A DNA stretch of 60,892 bases from positions 1 to 60,892 of the forward strand of contig PHDT01000013.1 in assembly GCA_002842695.1 (NCBI GenBank), in the 5' to 3' direction. Both the position numbers and the translations under genes were made by a program. The notes below the pieces were generated by a model. It searched no databases. It was not told where the DNA came from and saw nothing but the letters and a program-made list of their open reading frames with translations. Positions 18,375 through 26,172 of this stretch are shown in pieces. Positions within the stretch are counted from its first letter, which is position 1. Each line of letters opens with the position of its first letter. The stretch comes from Bacteroidetes bacterium HGW-Bacteroidetes-10 (GTDB lineage: Bacteria > Bacteroidota > Bacteroidia > Bacteroidales > UBA932).

Positions 18375-18728
18375 ATGGCAACTTGCAGAGAGTGCGGTGC
18401 AGATATTTACGGAAGAAGCGATAAACTCTTTTGCGGTGACTCGTGCAGAAATGCATTCAATAATAGCAAAAGGAGCAGTTCAGACAGGGAGACCGCCAGA
18501 ATAAACAGGATATTATGTAAAAACAGAAACATTCTGGAATCAGTTATTAATCAGGGGAAAAAATGCTGTAACAGGGAACTTCTCCTTTCGATGGGTTTCA
18601 ATTTCAATTATGCTACTTCCTTTATGATAAAAGAGGGTGGGAAAATTGTGGTTTCATGTTACAATTTCTGCTATGTAAATAGCTCAAATGGGCGTGTTTA
18701 CATCTCCCAAAAAAATATTTTAAAATGA
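18375..18728 (+). CDS. small protein with N-terminal Cys4 zinc finger, function unknown
   Basis: From the ATG at 18375 the protein has 117 residues and begins MATCRECGADIYGRSDKLFC. Four Cys in a CxxC...CxxxC arrangement (about residues 4, 7, 20, 24) form a treble-clef or zinc-ribbon-like finger near the N-terminus, the kind of module usually annotated as a DUF2116-like Zn ribbon. A basic linker and a small C-terminal domain with RELLLSMGFNFNYATSF follow. Similar small proteins occur widely in Bacteroidetes without known function; nucleic acid or ribosome binding would be a guess. An upstream in-frame ATG at 18321 adds 18 residues before the finger and is less likely. Confidence 0.7.
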   Translation: MATCRECGADIYGRSDKLFCGDSCRNAFNNSKRSSSDRETARINRILCKNRNILESVINQGKKCCNRELLLSMGFNFNYATSFMIKEGGKIVVSCYNFCYVNSSNGRVYISQKNILK

Positions 18729-18742
18729 GACAAAATAATGCA

Positions 18743-18750
18743 TACATTTG
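18743..18750 (+). promoter_or_regulatory. -7 promoter element TACATTTG for the coiled-coil lipoprotein gene
   Basis: An exact TAnnTTTG match 52 nt before the ATG at 18803. It predicts transcription starting near 18757. A matching TTG at -33 is not evident. Confidence 0.45.
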
Positions 18751-18802
18751 ACACATTAAATAATCCTTATTTTTTGGAACTAATAAATTAATTATCAATA
18801 CG

Positions 18803-19696
18803 ATGAAAAAGATTATAATTTTTTCGTTACTGGCAATTGCAGCCTTGTCGCTCTCTTCATGCGTAGAGAATTCGGCAAAATACAAAGCTTTGCAGGCACA
18901 GCTGGACTCTCTGGGATCTGCCCACTCAGTTAAAAGTGCAGAGTTTGAAGAGGTTTTTGCAACCCTTAACGAGGTTGAGAACGGTCTTAAATCTATCCGT
19001 GAAGCTGAGAACATTCTTGTTCTTCAGTCTCAGAAAGGTGGAGCTGAAATCCCTGAAAACTCAAGAGAGCAGCTTAAATCAGATGTTGCTGCAATTGGGG
19101 AGGCTATTCAAAGCTACAAACAGCAAATAAACAAACTTAAGAACGACGGAAGAATTCAGTCAAGCCAGTTCAAGAAACGGTTAGCTGCACTTACTGCAGA
19201 ACTTGAGGCAAAATCTGAGCTTATAGAAGATCTGGGAAGACAGCTCGAAGAGAAAGACAGACAACTTGTTGTTAAATCTCAGCAGATAGAAACCCTGGAC
19301 AAGACTGTTACAAACCTCAGAGATGAAGTAACAACACTGGCACAGGCAACAGCTTCACAGCAGGAGACCATAGCCAATCAGGAAGCTCAGATTAACTCCG
19401 GATACTACATTATTGGAACGAAATCTGAACTTATTACAGCGAATGTTATGTCTAAAGGAGGGCTATTCAAATCTGCAAAGATTTCATATCAGGCAGAACA
19501 ATCGGCATTTATAAAAATTGACATACGCGAGGTAAAAGAGATTCAGATTAATGCAGACAGAGCAAAAGTACTTTCGGTGCACCCTACCGGTACTTACACA
19601 CTAGAGCCTGGCGCAAACGGAATGCAGGTGCTTAAGATTTCTCAGCCTGCAACATTCTGGGAACAAACAAAATATCTTGTAATCCAGACTCTTTAA
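18803..19696 (+). CDS. coiled-coil lipoprotein, function unknown
   Basis: A 297-residue protein with a lipoprotein signal ending LSLSSC (Cys20). Residues about 25-200 are a heptad-rich coiled coil (for example ELEAKSELIEDLGRQLEEKD), rich in Gln, Glu and Lys. The last ~95 residues form a compact mostly-beta domain with YYIIGTKSELI, KIDIREVKEIQI, and a closing TFWEQTKYLVIQTL. The layout suggests a periplasmic or surface spacer protein that carries a small domain at the end of a rod. It has its own -7 element and is followed by a hairpin at 19707. I do not recognise a named family. Confidence 0.8.
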   Translation: MKKIIIFSLLAIAALSLSSCVENSAKYKALQAQLDSLGSAHSVKSAEFEEVFATLNEVENGLKSIREAENILVLQSQKGGAEIPENSREQLKSDVAAIGEAIQSYKQQINKLKNDGRIQSSQFKKRLAALTAELEAKSELIEDLGRQLEEKDRQLVVKSQQIETLDKTVTNLRDEVTTLAQATASQQETIANQEAQINSGYYIIGTKSELITANVMSKGGLFKSAKISYQAEQSAFIKIDIREVKEIQINADRAKVLSVHPTGTYTLEPGANGMQVLKISQPATFWEQTKYLVIQTL

Positions 19697-19706
19697 TAAC
19701 CAAAAA

Positions 19707-19740
19707 CAGGCTTGCTTTACCCCGGCGAGCCTGAATTATT
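19707..19740 (+). terminator. terminator-like hairpin between the coiled-coil lipoprotein and dcp
   Basis: CAGGCTTGC (19707-19715) pairs with GCGAGCCTG (19725-19733) with one G-T wobble and a 9-nt loop, followed by an AT-rich stretch rather than a clean T run. It probably weakens rather than fully ends transcription into dcp. Confidence 0.6.
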
Positions 19741-19751
19741 TAAAAATATTT

Positions 19752-21857
19752 ATGAAAAAATTCGGAACAATTATTGCTGTCACCCTTGCACTTGTTTCCA
19801 TAAATTCATGCAAAACAAAGATGACAGATGTTAATCCTTTGCTCGCTGCGTCTGAAAATCCTTATGGCGCACCAGCATTTGACAAAATTAAAAACGAACA
19901 CTACAAGCCGGCATTTGAAGCGGCAATTACAGAAGGCAGAGCCCAGATTGACTCTATAGTTTCTAACACTGAAGATCCTACCTTCGCCAATACCATAGAG
20001 GCTCTTGAGTATTCAGGCAGAACTCTTTCAAACATTGGTTCAATCTTCTTTAATCTTAATGAAGCTGCAACCGATTCTACCATGCAGGCTCTGGCTCTGG
20101 AGATTTCTCCTCTGCTTACAGAGTATTCTAATGACATAATGCTCAATGAGAAACTCTTTTTTAGAATTAAGTCTGTTTATGACTTGAGGGATTCACTTGG
20201 GCTTACCGCAGAACAGTCAAGACTTCTTGAAGAGACTTACAAAGGCTTTGTAAGGAATGGAGCCAACCTCACAGAAGAGGAGAAAAATAAATTCAGAGAG
20301 ATAAATAAGGAGCTTTCTCAGCTTGGACTCCAGTTTGGTCAGAATGTTCTTGCCGCAACAAACAAGTTCTTTATCCACATCCAGGATTCAGCTGAACTTG
20401 CAGGTCTCCCTGCATTTGTAAAAGAGGCCGGTGCATCAGAAGCCAAAGAGAGATCACTGGAGGGCTGGGTATTTACTCTTCAAAATCCAAGTATGGGCCC
20501 TTTCATGCAGTACAGTGAGAACCGCAAACTTAAGGAGCAGCTCTGGAAAGCATCCAATACCAAAGCCTTTAAAGACGAGTTCGATAACAGCACAATCGTA
20601 AAGAGAATTGCAGAGCTTCGTATTCAGAGAGCAAACCTTCTGGGATTTGCAACACATGCAGATTACGTACTTGATGTGAATATGGCAAAAACAGCAGGAA
20701 CCGTAAATGCATTCCTCGCAAACCTTCTTGACAAAACTCTTCCTTATGCAAAAACAGAGGTAGCAGAGATTCAGAAATATGCAAACGGCCTTGGATTTGA
20801 AGGTCAGCTTATGCCATGGGATTTCAGCCTGTACTCAGAGAAGTACAAGAATGAAAAATATGCAGTAAACGACGAGCTCCTTAAACCATATTTCAAACTG
20901 GAAAATGTTCAGCAGGCAATTTTTGCGCTGGCAGATTCACTGTACGGTCTCAAGTTTACCGAAAACAAAAAGATTCCTGTATACCATCCGGACGTTGTTG
21001 CTTATGAAGTATTCGATGCCGATGGTAAATTTCTCTCTCTCCTTTACATGGACTTCTTCCCGAGGGCCAGCAAAAGAGGCGGAGCGTGGATGACATCATT
21101 CAGGGATATGTATGTTCAGAATGGCGTTGAGCAAAGACCATTTGTATCGCTTGTCTGCAACTTCACAAAACCAACTGAAAACACTCCTTCACTTCTGACT
21201 CACTATGAGTTTACAACTCTTCTTCATGAGTTTGGACATGCACTCCACGGAATGCTTGCACAGGGAACCTACCCTTCTCTCACAGGAACCAACGTTTCAA
21301 GAGACTTCGTAGAGCTTCCATCACAAATCATGGAGAACTGGGCTGTTAAGAAAGAGTTCCTTGCATCTTTCGCAAAACACTACCAGACAGGAGAAGCAAT
21401 TCCTGACGAACTTATCGAGAAGATAGTTGCAGCCAAAAATTACCTGAGCGGATACATGAATGTAAGACAACTTACCTACGGTATTAACGATATGGCATGG
21501 CACTCTCTTACCTCTGTTCCCGCAGTAGATGTGGAGGCATTTGAAAAGGCAGCTATTAAAAAGACCCAGATTCTTCCCGCTGTTGACGGAACAAGTTTCT
21601 CTGTCTCTTTCAGCCACATTTTCGCTGGCGGATACTCTGCCGGCTACTACAGCTACAAATGGGCTGAAGTTCTTGAGGCCGATGCTTTCTCTCTGTTCGA
21701 AGAGAAGGGCATCTTTTCAAAGGAGGTCGCCGGATCATTCCGTGAGAACATCCTAAGCAAAGGCAATCTTGAAGACCCTGCAGAACTTTACAGAAAGTTC
21801 CGCGGCCGTGATCCTAAACCAGAAGCCCTCCTCGAGAAATTCGGCATGAAAAAATAA
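19752..21857 (+). CDS. dcp: peptidyl-dipeptidase Dcp-type M3 metallopeptidase, lipoprotein
   Basis: A 701-residue zinc peptidase of family M3 that releases C-terminal dipeptides from oligopeptides. The active site is complete: HEFGH at 492-496 (zinc ligands His492 and His496, catalytic Glu493) and the third ligand Glu521 in DFVELPSQIMENW, exactly 29 residues later as in the family. The tail has HIFAGGYSAGYYSYKWAEVLEAD, also typical. The N-terminus ends in SINSC, a lipobox, so this copy is exported and lipid-anchored, unlike the cytoplasmic E. coli Dcp. It complements the dipeptide-releasing aminopeptidases in the window. A strong terminator follows. Confidence 0.93.
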   Translation: MKKFGTIIAVTLALVSINSCKTKMTDVNPLLAASENPYGAPAFDKIKNEHYKPAFEAAITEGRAQIDSIVSNTEDPTFANTIEALEYSGRTLSNIGSIFFNLNEAATDSTMQALALEISPLLTEYSNDIMLNEKLFFRIKSVYDLRDSLGLTAEQSRLLEETYKGFVRNGANLTEEEKNKFREINKELSQLGLQFGQNVLAATNKFFIHIQDSAELAGLPAFVKEAGASEAKERSLEGWVFTLQNPSMGPFMQYSENRKLKEQLWKASNTKAFKDEFDNSTIVKRIAELRIQRANLLGFATHADYVLDVNMAKTAGTVNAFLANLLDKTLPYAKTEVAEIQKYANGLGFEGQLMPWDFSLYSEKYKNEKYAVNDELLKPYFKLENVQQAIFALADSLYGLKFTENKKIPVYHPDVVAYEVFDADGKFLSLLYMDFFPRASKRGGAWMTSFRDMYVQNGVEQRPFVSLVCNFTKPTENTPSLLTHYEFTTLLHEFGHALHGMLAQGTYPSLTGTNVSRDFVELPSQIMENWAVKKEFLASFAKHYQTGEAIPDELIEKIVAAKNYLSGYMNVRQLTYGINDMAWHSLTSVPAVDVEAFEKAAIKKTQILPAVDGTSFSVSFSHIFAGGYSAGYYSYKWAEVLEADAFSLFEEKGIFSKEVAGSFRENILSKGNLEDPAELYRKFRGRDPKPEALLEKFGMKK

Positions 21858-21890
21858 CCGGCTTGCAACATAGCTTGCAAAACGAAAATC

Positions 21891-21927
21891 AAAACCTTGA
21901 GTTCAAAAGACTCAAGGTTTTTTTTTT
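21891..21927 (+). terminator. intrinsic terminator after dcp
   Basis: Perfect 11-bp stem AAAACCTTGAG/CTCAAGGTTTT (21891-21901 and 21911-21921), 9-nt loop, followed by a run of T to about 21927. A textbook Rho-independent terminator 33 bp beyond the stop codon. Confidence 0.9.
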
Positions 21928-21932
21928 GCAAC

Positions 21933-21945
21933 ACTCTGCCAGAGT
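21933..21945. repeat. palindrome ACTCTGCCAGAGT, copy 1
   Basis: A 13-bp perfect palindrome (6-bp arms around a single C) directly after the dcp terminator. An identical copy lies at 22048-22060. Both are followed by T-rich sequence. Confidence 0.7.
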
Positions 21946-22047
21946 TTTTACGAACTTACAGAATATCTTAAAGTTACGATTTTGCTAAGTCGAAAAAACA
22001 CCTACCTGAAATATTGTTCAAGTCTAATTTTCAATAATTTACTAAAA

Positions 22048-22060
22048 ACTCTGCCAGAGT
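22048..22060. repeat. palindrome ACTCTGCCAGAGT, copy 2
   Basis: Second identical copy; here the symmetry extends one more base each side (AACTCTGCCAGAGTT). Distance between copies is 115 bp. Whether it is a protein site or a transcribed hairpin cannot be told. Confidence 0.7.
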
Positions 22061-22074
22061 TCTAAAGTTTAAAT

Positions 22075-22096
22075 TTACCTCTGGGGAAAATGTCAA
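22075..22096 (+). repeat. diverged copy of the element found in the inverted repeat at 43302-43411
   Basis: This 22-bp stretch matches the first 23 bases of the left arm at 43302-43324 with one C-to-T change and one missing G; the shared core is CTGGGGAAAA. Two related copies 21 kb apart in unrelated contexts point to a dispersed non-coding repeat family. Confidence 0.5.
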
Positions 22097-22105
22097 GCGC
22101 ATTGA

Positions 22106-22232
22106 CACCTGCCAGTCTAATTTACATTCATCACATTTTGTGCGCTTTACAAATAGCTGAATTTAGAAATTAAGAGATTTGCAATTTACAATTACCTCAA
22201 TATTAGCAACATGGAAATTAGGCTGGCAGGTG
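22106..22232. repeat. 127-bp inverted-repeat element with 18-bp arms
   Basis: Arms CACCTGCCAGTCTAATTT (22106-22123) and AAATTAGGCTGGCAGGTG (22215-22232) pair at 17 of 18 positions around a 91-bp AT-rich centre. There is no coding potential inside. Size and form fit a miniature inverted-repeat element or a long structured RNA; no target-site duplication is obvious. Confidence 0.65.
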
Positions 22233-22263
22233 GGTTGCACATGGGAAACTTTAGCAGGCAGCC

Positions 22264-22293
22264 AAAAAAAATGCCCGAAATCTCTTTCGGGCA
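22264..22293 (-). terminator. intrinsic terminator of the TonB-DPP7 operon
   Basis: Perfect 9-bp stem TGCCCGAAA/TTTCGGGCA (22272-22280 and 22285-22293) with a 4-nt loop. On the minus strand it is followed by eight T (A run 22264-22271). It lies 67 bp beyond the S46 peptidase stop and ends the operon. Confidence 0.88.
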
Positions 22294-22318
22294 CTGTTTA
22301 TTCATTATTGAGTAAAGC

Positions 22319-22346
22319 TTCCGGCGGATTAAAAGTTCCGCCGGAG
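22319..22346 (-). repeat. GC-rich hairpin directly after the S46 peptidase gene
   Basis: TCCGGCGGA (22320-22328) and TCCGCCGGA (22337-22345) form a perfect 9-bp stem with an 8-nt loop, without a T run. It lies upstream of the real terminator and may protect the 3' end of the transcript. Confidence 0.5.
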
Positions 22347-22360
22347 AACTATACGGATAG

Positions 22361-24538
22361 CTATTTCGCGAAAGTCATTTCGTTAATAAGGTGTGTTGCG
22401 CCTGCATATTTGTCCACAACCCAGAGAACATAACGAATGTCTACATTCACACATTTATTGTATCCCTCCACAAAGTAGGCATCGCCTGCCATCGATTCGC
22501 GGTTGCCGTCAAATGCCAGGCCTATCAGTTCACCTTTGCCGTTTAGGACAGCACTTCCGGAGTTACCACCGGTGATGTCGTTATCTGACATAAAGTTTAC
22601 ATATAGCTTGCCCTTTTCTCCCCAGCGACCCCAGTCGCCGGCTCTGAGAAGTTTCTCATACTGAGGCTTGAGGGTAAACTCGTAGTTAGTTGGATCCATT
22701 TTCTCAAGAATTCCCTGAGTAGTGGTTCTGTAATCATAGTAAACTGCATCTTTTGCATTAATACCGCTCACCTCACCAAAGGTGAGACGCATAGTCGAAT
22801 TTGCATCCGGATACACGTTCTCTTTAAGCTCACGCTTCATCTCATACATTGCATTTGTATAAGCTGTTCTTAGGGAAGCCATGTCAATTGAAGCCTTTGT
22901 AAGAAGATTATCCTCTTCTCTGTTGTAATCCCTTATCCCGGTAGATTTTACAATGATAATCATTGGATCTGCAAGCATCTCCTGAGTGCTTCTTGCACTT
23001 GAAAAGAAGTTGTCAAGACGAGTTTCATCTGTTAGGATACTATTATCATAAACAAAATCTGCAAGTTTATCTGTGCTTCCGCCGCATTTTGCAAGCAAAT
23101 CTGCAAACTCCTTCTCCTGATATGAAGCCGGAACCTCCTTAACATAGTAGCGAAGCATAACCTTAAACAGCTCTCTGTCTGCAGTTACATCACTGCCTTC
23201 GAATAATTTTTTCGCAACTCTCTTATGGAAGAAAATAACATTACTGTCTGCAGGGAATATTGAGTCTTTTCCCGCACGCTGTGCATTCATAATTAAAGAG
23301 TTAAATCTTTGTCCTATGCCAGTAAATTCAGCACCTCTAACCATTGACTCTCTGAAATACTCCTTAACTCTGGTAATATCCGCTATCAGTTTGTATCCTT
23401 TAGCCATATCTTCCAGAACATTGCCGTACTTTGCCTTTCTCTCGGGGTTTGCATTTATCCACTGAGCAAGACGAACCTCATTTGCCTCAAGCTGAGAAAT
23501 AATTCCAAAGCGATTAATGCATATGTTTTCCCATTTTGCGTAGTCGGTATAATTACTGATTCCAAAGTATTTATCGGCATATTTAAGGCGGATAGCATCT
23601 GAGCTCTCCATGTATTTCTTCCATACATCTAGTTTTGCCCTTCTTACACCACTTACAACAGGATTAAGTATTGAATACTTCTCCCTGAGTTCGAAGGATG
23701 AGGTATATCTGTTTGTTCTGCCGGGATATCCGAGAATCATTGTATAATCATTCTCCTTTACACCCTTTGCAGAAATTGTCAGATACCTTTTTGCCTTAAG
23801 CGGAACATTCTTCTCTGAATATGCACCTGGTTTTCCGTCAGGAGCCGAATAGACACGGTACATTGCGAAGTCTCCTTTATGCTGAGGCCATCCCCAGTTG
23901 TCTGTTTCGCCTCCGTAAGCACCTACCGAAACCGGAGGAGCTCCCACAAGGCGCACATCTGAATATGTCTCATAGAAATACATATAGTACTTCTCCCCTC
24001 TCCACATTGATGAAAGACCCACTTCATAACCTGATGACTTGTATTTATCCTCTAGCACACCTGATACTTTTCTCATAAAGAAAATACCCTTTGGGCCAAG
24101 TTTGGCAAGGCTGTCCATTACAAATTTCGTCTCTTCAGTTACATCAACAACCCTTCTGAGAAAAGTAACACTCTTACCTTTGATTGGAATCTCCTTATCC
24201 ATACTCATGGCCCAAAAACCATTCTCAAGGTAATTATTTTCAGGTGTACTCAGTGCATGAACATCTCCGTATGCGCAGTGGTGGTTTGTTATCATTAGAC
24301 CCTGCGGAGAGATGATACTTCCGCTGCAGCTGCCACCGTCAATCGCAATGATTGCATCAGAGAGAGCGCCTCCTTTATCGTTGTAGATTTCTGCCTGATC
24401 CATCTTCAGCCCTTTGCTCTTCATAAGCTGATAAAGCTGTTTGTCAAGCATGTTAACAAGCCACATCCCCTCGTCTGCAATTGCATAAGTGAATGTAAGA
24501 ACCAGTGCCCCAACCAGGGCAATTATTTTTTTTGTCAT
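22361..24538 (-). CDS. S46 family dipeptidyl peptidase, DPP7-type
   Basis: A 725-residue exported serine peptidase that removes N-terminal dipeptides. A Sec signal peptide ends near YAIA, followed by the family-typical DEGMWLVNML. Active-site parts are present: His86 in ITNHHCAYGD and Ser660 in TGGNSGSAVLNGKGE. After it comes GLAFDGNRESMAGD; the Gly in FDG at the S1 pocket matches DPP7 (hydrophobic P1), where DPP11 (Asp/Glu P1) has Arg. This specificity call is an inference from one position. It is the last gene of a four-gene minus-strand operon, 17 bp after the DUF6850 barrel gene. DPP7-type enzymes are periplasmic and feed dipeptides to transporters in asaccharolytic Bacteroidetes. Confidence 0.93.
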   Translation of the reverse strand: MTKKIIALVGALVLTFTYAIADEGMWLVNMLDKQLYQLMKSKGLKMDQAEIYNDKGGALSDAIIAIDGGSCSGSIISPQGLMITNHHCAYGDVHALSTPENNYLENGFWAMSMDKEIPIKGKSVTFLRRVVDVTEETKFVMDSLAKLGPKGIFFMRKVSGVLEDKYKSSGYEVGLSSMWRGEKYYMYFYETYSDVRLVGAPPVSVGAYGGETDNWGWPQHKGDFAMYRVYSAPDGKPGAYSEKNVPLKAKRYLTISAKGVKENDYTMILGYPGRTNRYTSSFELREKYSILNPVVSGVRRAKLDVWKKYMESSDAIRLKYADKYFGISNYTDYAKWENICINRFGIISQLEANEVRLAQWINANPERKAKYGNVLEDMAKGYKLIADITRVKEYFRESMVRGAEFTGIGQRFNSLIMNAQRAGKDSIFPADSNVIFFHKRVAKKLFEGSDVTADRELFKVMLRYYVKEVPASYQEKEFADLLAKCGGSTDKLADFVYDNSILTDETRLDNFFSSARSTQEMLADPMIIIVKSTGIRDYNREEDNLLTKASIDMASLRTAYTNAMYEMKRELKENVYPDANSTMRLTFGEVSGINAKDAVYYDYRTTTQGILEKMDPTNYEFTLKPQYEKLLRAGDWGRWGEKGKLYVNFMSDNDITGGNSGSAVLNGKGELIGLAFDGNRESMAGDAYFVEGYNKCVNVDIRYVLWVVDKYAGATHLINEMTFAK

Positions 24539-24555
24539 CGATTTTTCTTTAAAAA

Positions 24556-26157
24556 TTAAAAATTCATTCCCAGGTTTACTGAAATCATTGAACGGGTTGC
24601 TCCCGGAAGAACAAGGCCCTGAATTCCTGTAAGCAGGTCATTAGCTGTAAAAAGGTGTCTGTAGTTTGCACCAATATAAGCAACCATTCCCCTGTCCGGA
24701 TTTACAATATGGCTGAATTTGAAACCTCCGCCTACAGAATACCTCTCTGCAGTGTTGTACTTGAAGTCATAATTCAGCATATTGCTGTTTAGCTTAAGGG
24801 CGCCTGTTGTCATAGGGTTTTCTGATTCAAGCATAGTACCATTACCGGTGATATAAGCACCATTAATATTTAGGTCCAGAATTGATTTATCTGCAAAAAT
24901 GAAGTTCTTTTCAATTTTTGCGTAAACTTCAGTATTGCTGTAATCCTGGTGATAAGAAGCCGGATAAATCTTGAAATCCTTCTCCACCTGACGGAGTGTT
25001 CCTCCAAGAGTGAAAATCCATGAACAGTTCCAGTCGTCCCTGCGGACATATGCCTTATATTCGGCACCATACTGGCGTATCTGCTGCATATATCTCAAAG
25101 TCTTTCCATATTCATTCCATGCCCATTCGTTAATTTCATCCGGAATTTGCTCATATACGTTGTCAATAGTATATGAGAACTTCTCATCGCTTATGAATGA
25201 AAGAGCCACATTGTGATCCATACGGGATCCCTTGAACAGGAAGTCACCTTTGTAGTTATACCTTAGACCCTCAACAAACGCGTATCTTTTCGTCAGGTTT
25301 GACTCCTCAAAATCATCTTCAGTATTGTAGTCTACTTTTAGCTGATTATAAAAACTGATATCCCTGTTTTTAAATTGTAACTGGATTGCAGCACCATAAA
25401 CATTTTCATAGTATGCCCTTCGCAACAGAGTTGTTGAGGTTAAACCTTCTTTAGTATAGAACCACAAGCCCTCCATATAGTATATGTACTTACCAGTAAT
25501 GTCACCAATAAAATCATAATCGACATCTTCCACATTACGCTGATATGCAAGGTTCAGTCCTGCTGTAAAATGGCCAAATTTATATGTAATGCCGGGGGCT
25601 ACGTTTAATCTAGACATTACATTTTTATTTCTACCATCTACTCTCTTTGCAGCAGTTGAAGTCGTATAATCTATTGCTCCACCTAATGCAATCCTTTCAG
25701 TAATAGCATAACCAGCTTTGCCTTTAAGATTATAGGATTCACTCAGAACTTTACCCGGAATTGAATCAATAATCGGATTCAATGCTGAGTTGGGATTAAT
25801 TGTTCCAAGCCAGGCTTGATTTTGTTTTACACCATAATCGTAGTTAAACGATCCGTAAAAGAATACCTTTTTAGTTTTTATGTAGGATTCCGTTTTAACA
25901 CCAAAAGTGTTGGCAGATTCCGGTTCATTGAAGTTTCTGAAACCTCCGTCACTATTACCCCAATATGCGTTAATAGTTGAAAAGTTAAGTGACTGGTTTG
26001 AGATCAGTCCTGCTGCATTATCCGATTTTAACCACGGAAATCTCTTCTCCATTCTCTCTAAAGAATAAAAGGCCTTCTCTGACCTTTTTTGAGCCGGAAG
26101 CGTAGAACTCTGCAGACAGATTGTCAAAAATGCTGTTATGTATAATAATTTTTTCAT
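24556..26157 (-). CDS. DUF6850 family outer membrane beta-barrel protein
   Basis: A 533-residue protein with a signal peptide (cleavage near LPAQ), a short helical stretch (LERMEKRFPWLKSDNAAGL), then amphipathic beta strands with alternating aromatic residues to the C-terminus, which ends in the barrel-type SVNLGMNF. This pattern and the neighbours match the DUF6850 barrel proteins of Bacteroidetes. Its function is unknown; it has no plug domain and is not itself a TonB receptor. It lies between the DUF4876 lipoprotein (15-bp gap) and the S46 peptidase (17-bp gap), suggesting a role in the same uptake process. Confidence 0.8.
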   Translation of the reverse strand: MKKLLYITAFLTICLQSSTLPAQKRSEKAFYSLERMEKRFPWLKSDNAAGLISNQSLNFSTINAYWGNSDGGFRNFNEPESANTFGVKTESYIKTKKVFFYGSFNYDYGVKQNQAWLGTINPNSALNPIIDSIPGKVLSESYNLKGKAGYAITERIALGGAIDYTTSTAAKRVDGRNKNVMSRLNVAPGITYKFGHFTAGLNLAYQRNVEDVDYDFIGDITGKYIYYMEGLWFYTKEGLTSTTLLRRAYYENVYGAAIQLQFKNRDISFYNQLKVDYNTEDDFEESNLTKRYAFVEGLRYNYKGDFLFKGSRMDHNVALSFISDEKFSYTIDNVYEQIPDEINEWAWNEYGKTLRYMQQIRQYGAEYKAYVRRDDWNCSWIFTLGGTLRQVEKDFKIYPASYHQDYSNTEVYAKIEKNFIFADKSILDLNINGAYITGNGTMLESENPMTTGALKLNSNMLNYDFKYNTAERYSVGGGFKFSHIVNPDRGMVAYIGANYRHLFTANDLLTGIQGLVLPGATRSMISVNLGMNF

Positions 26158-26172
26158 CTCTGTTCAATAGCT

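Larger units (their letters stand above)
21858..22360. other. 503-bp non-coding, repeat-rich interval between two convergent peptidase genes
   Basis: No credible gene is seen. In order it holds the dcp terminator (21891-21927), a palindrome (21933-21945), a second copy of it (22048-22060), an ACC(C/T)CTGGGGAAAA element related to the inverted repeat at 43302-43411 (22075-22096), an 18-bp inverted repeat spanning 127 bp (22106-22232), the terminator of the S46 gene (22264-22293) and one more hairpin (22319-22346). Convergent flanking genes mean none of these is needed as a promoter. Confidence 0.75.

Noticed and set aside
22179..22433. 84-codon frame on the plus strand in the repeat-rich gap
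   Set aside because: It runs through the S46 operon terminator, the GC hairpin and into the end of the S46 gene on the other strand; composition is not protein-like.
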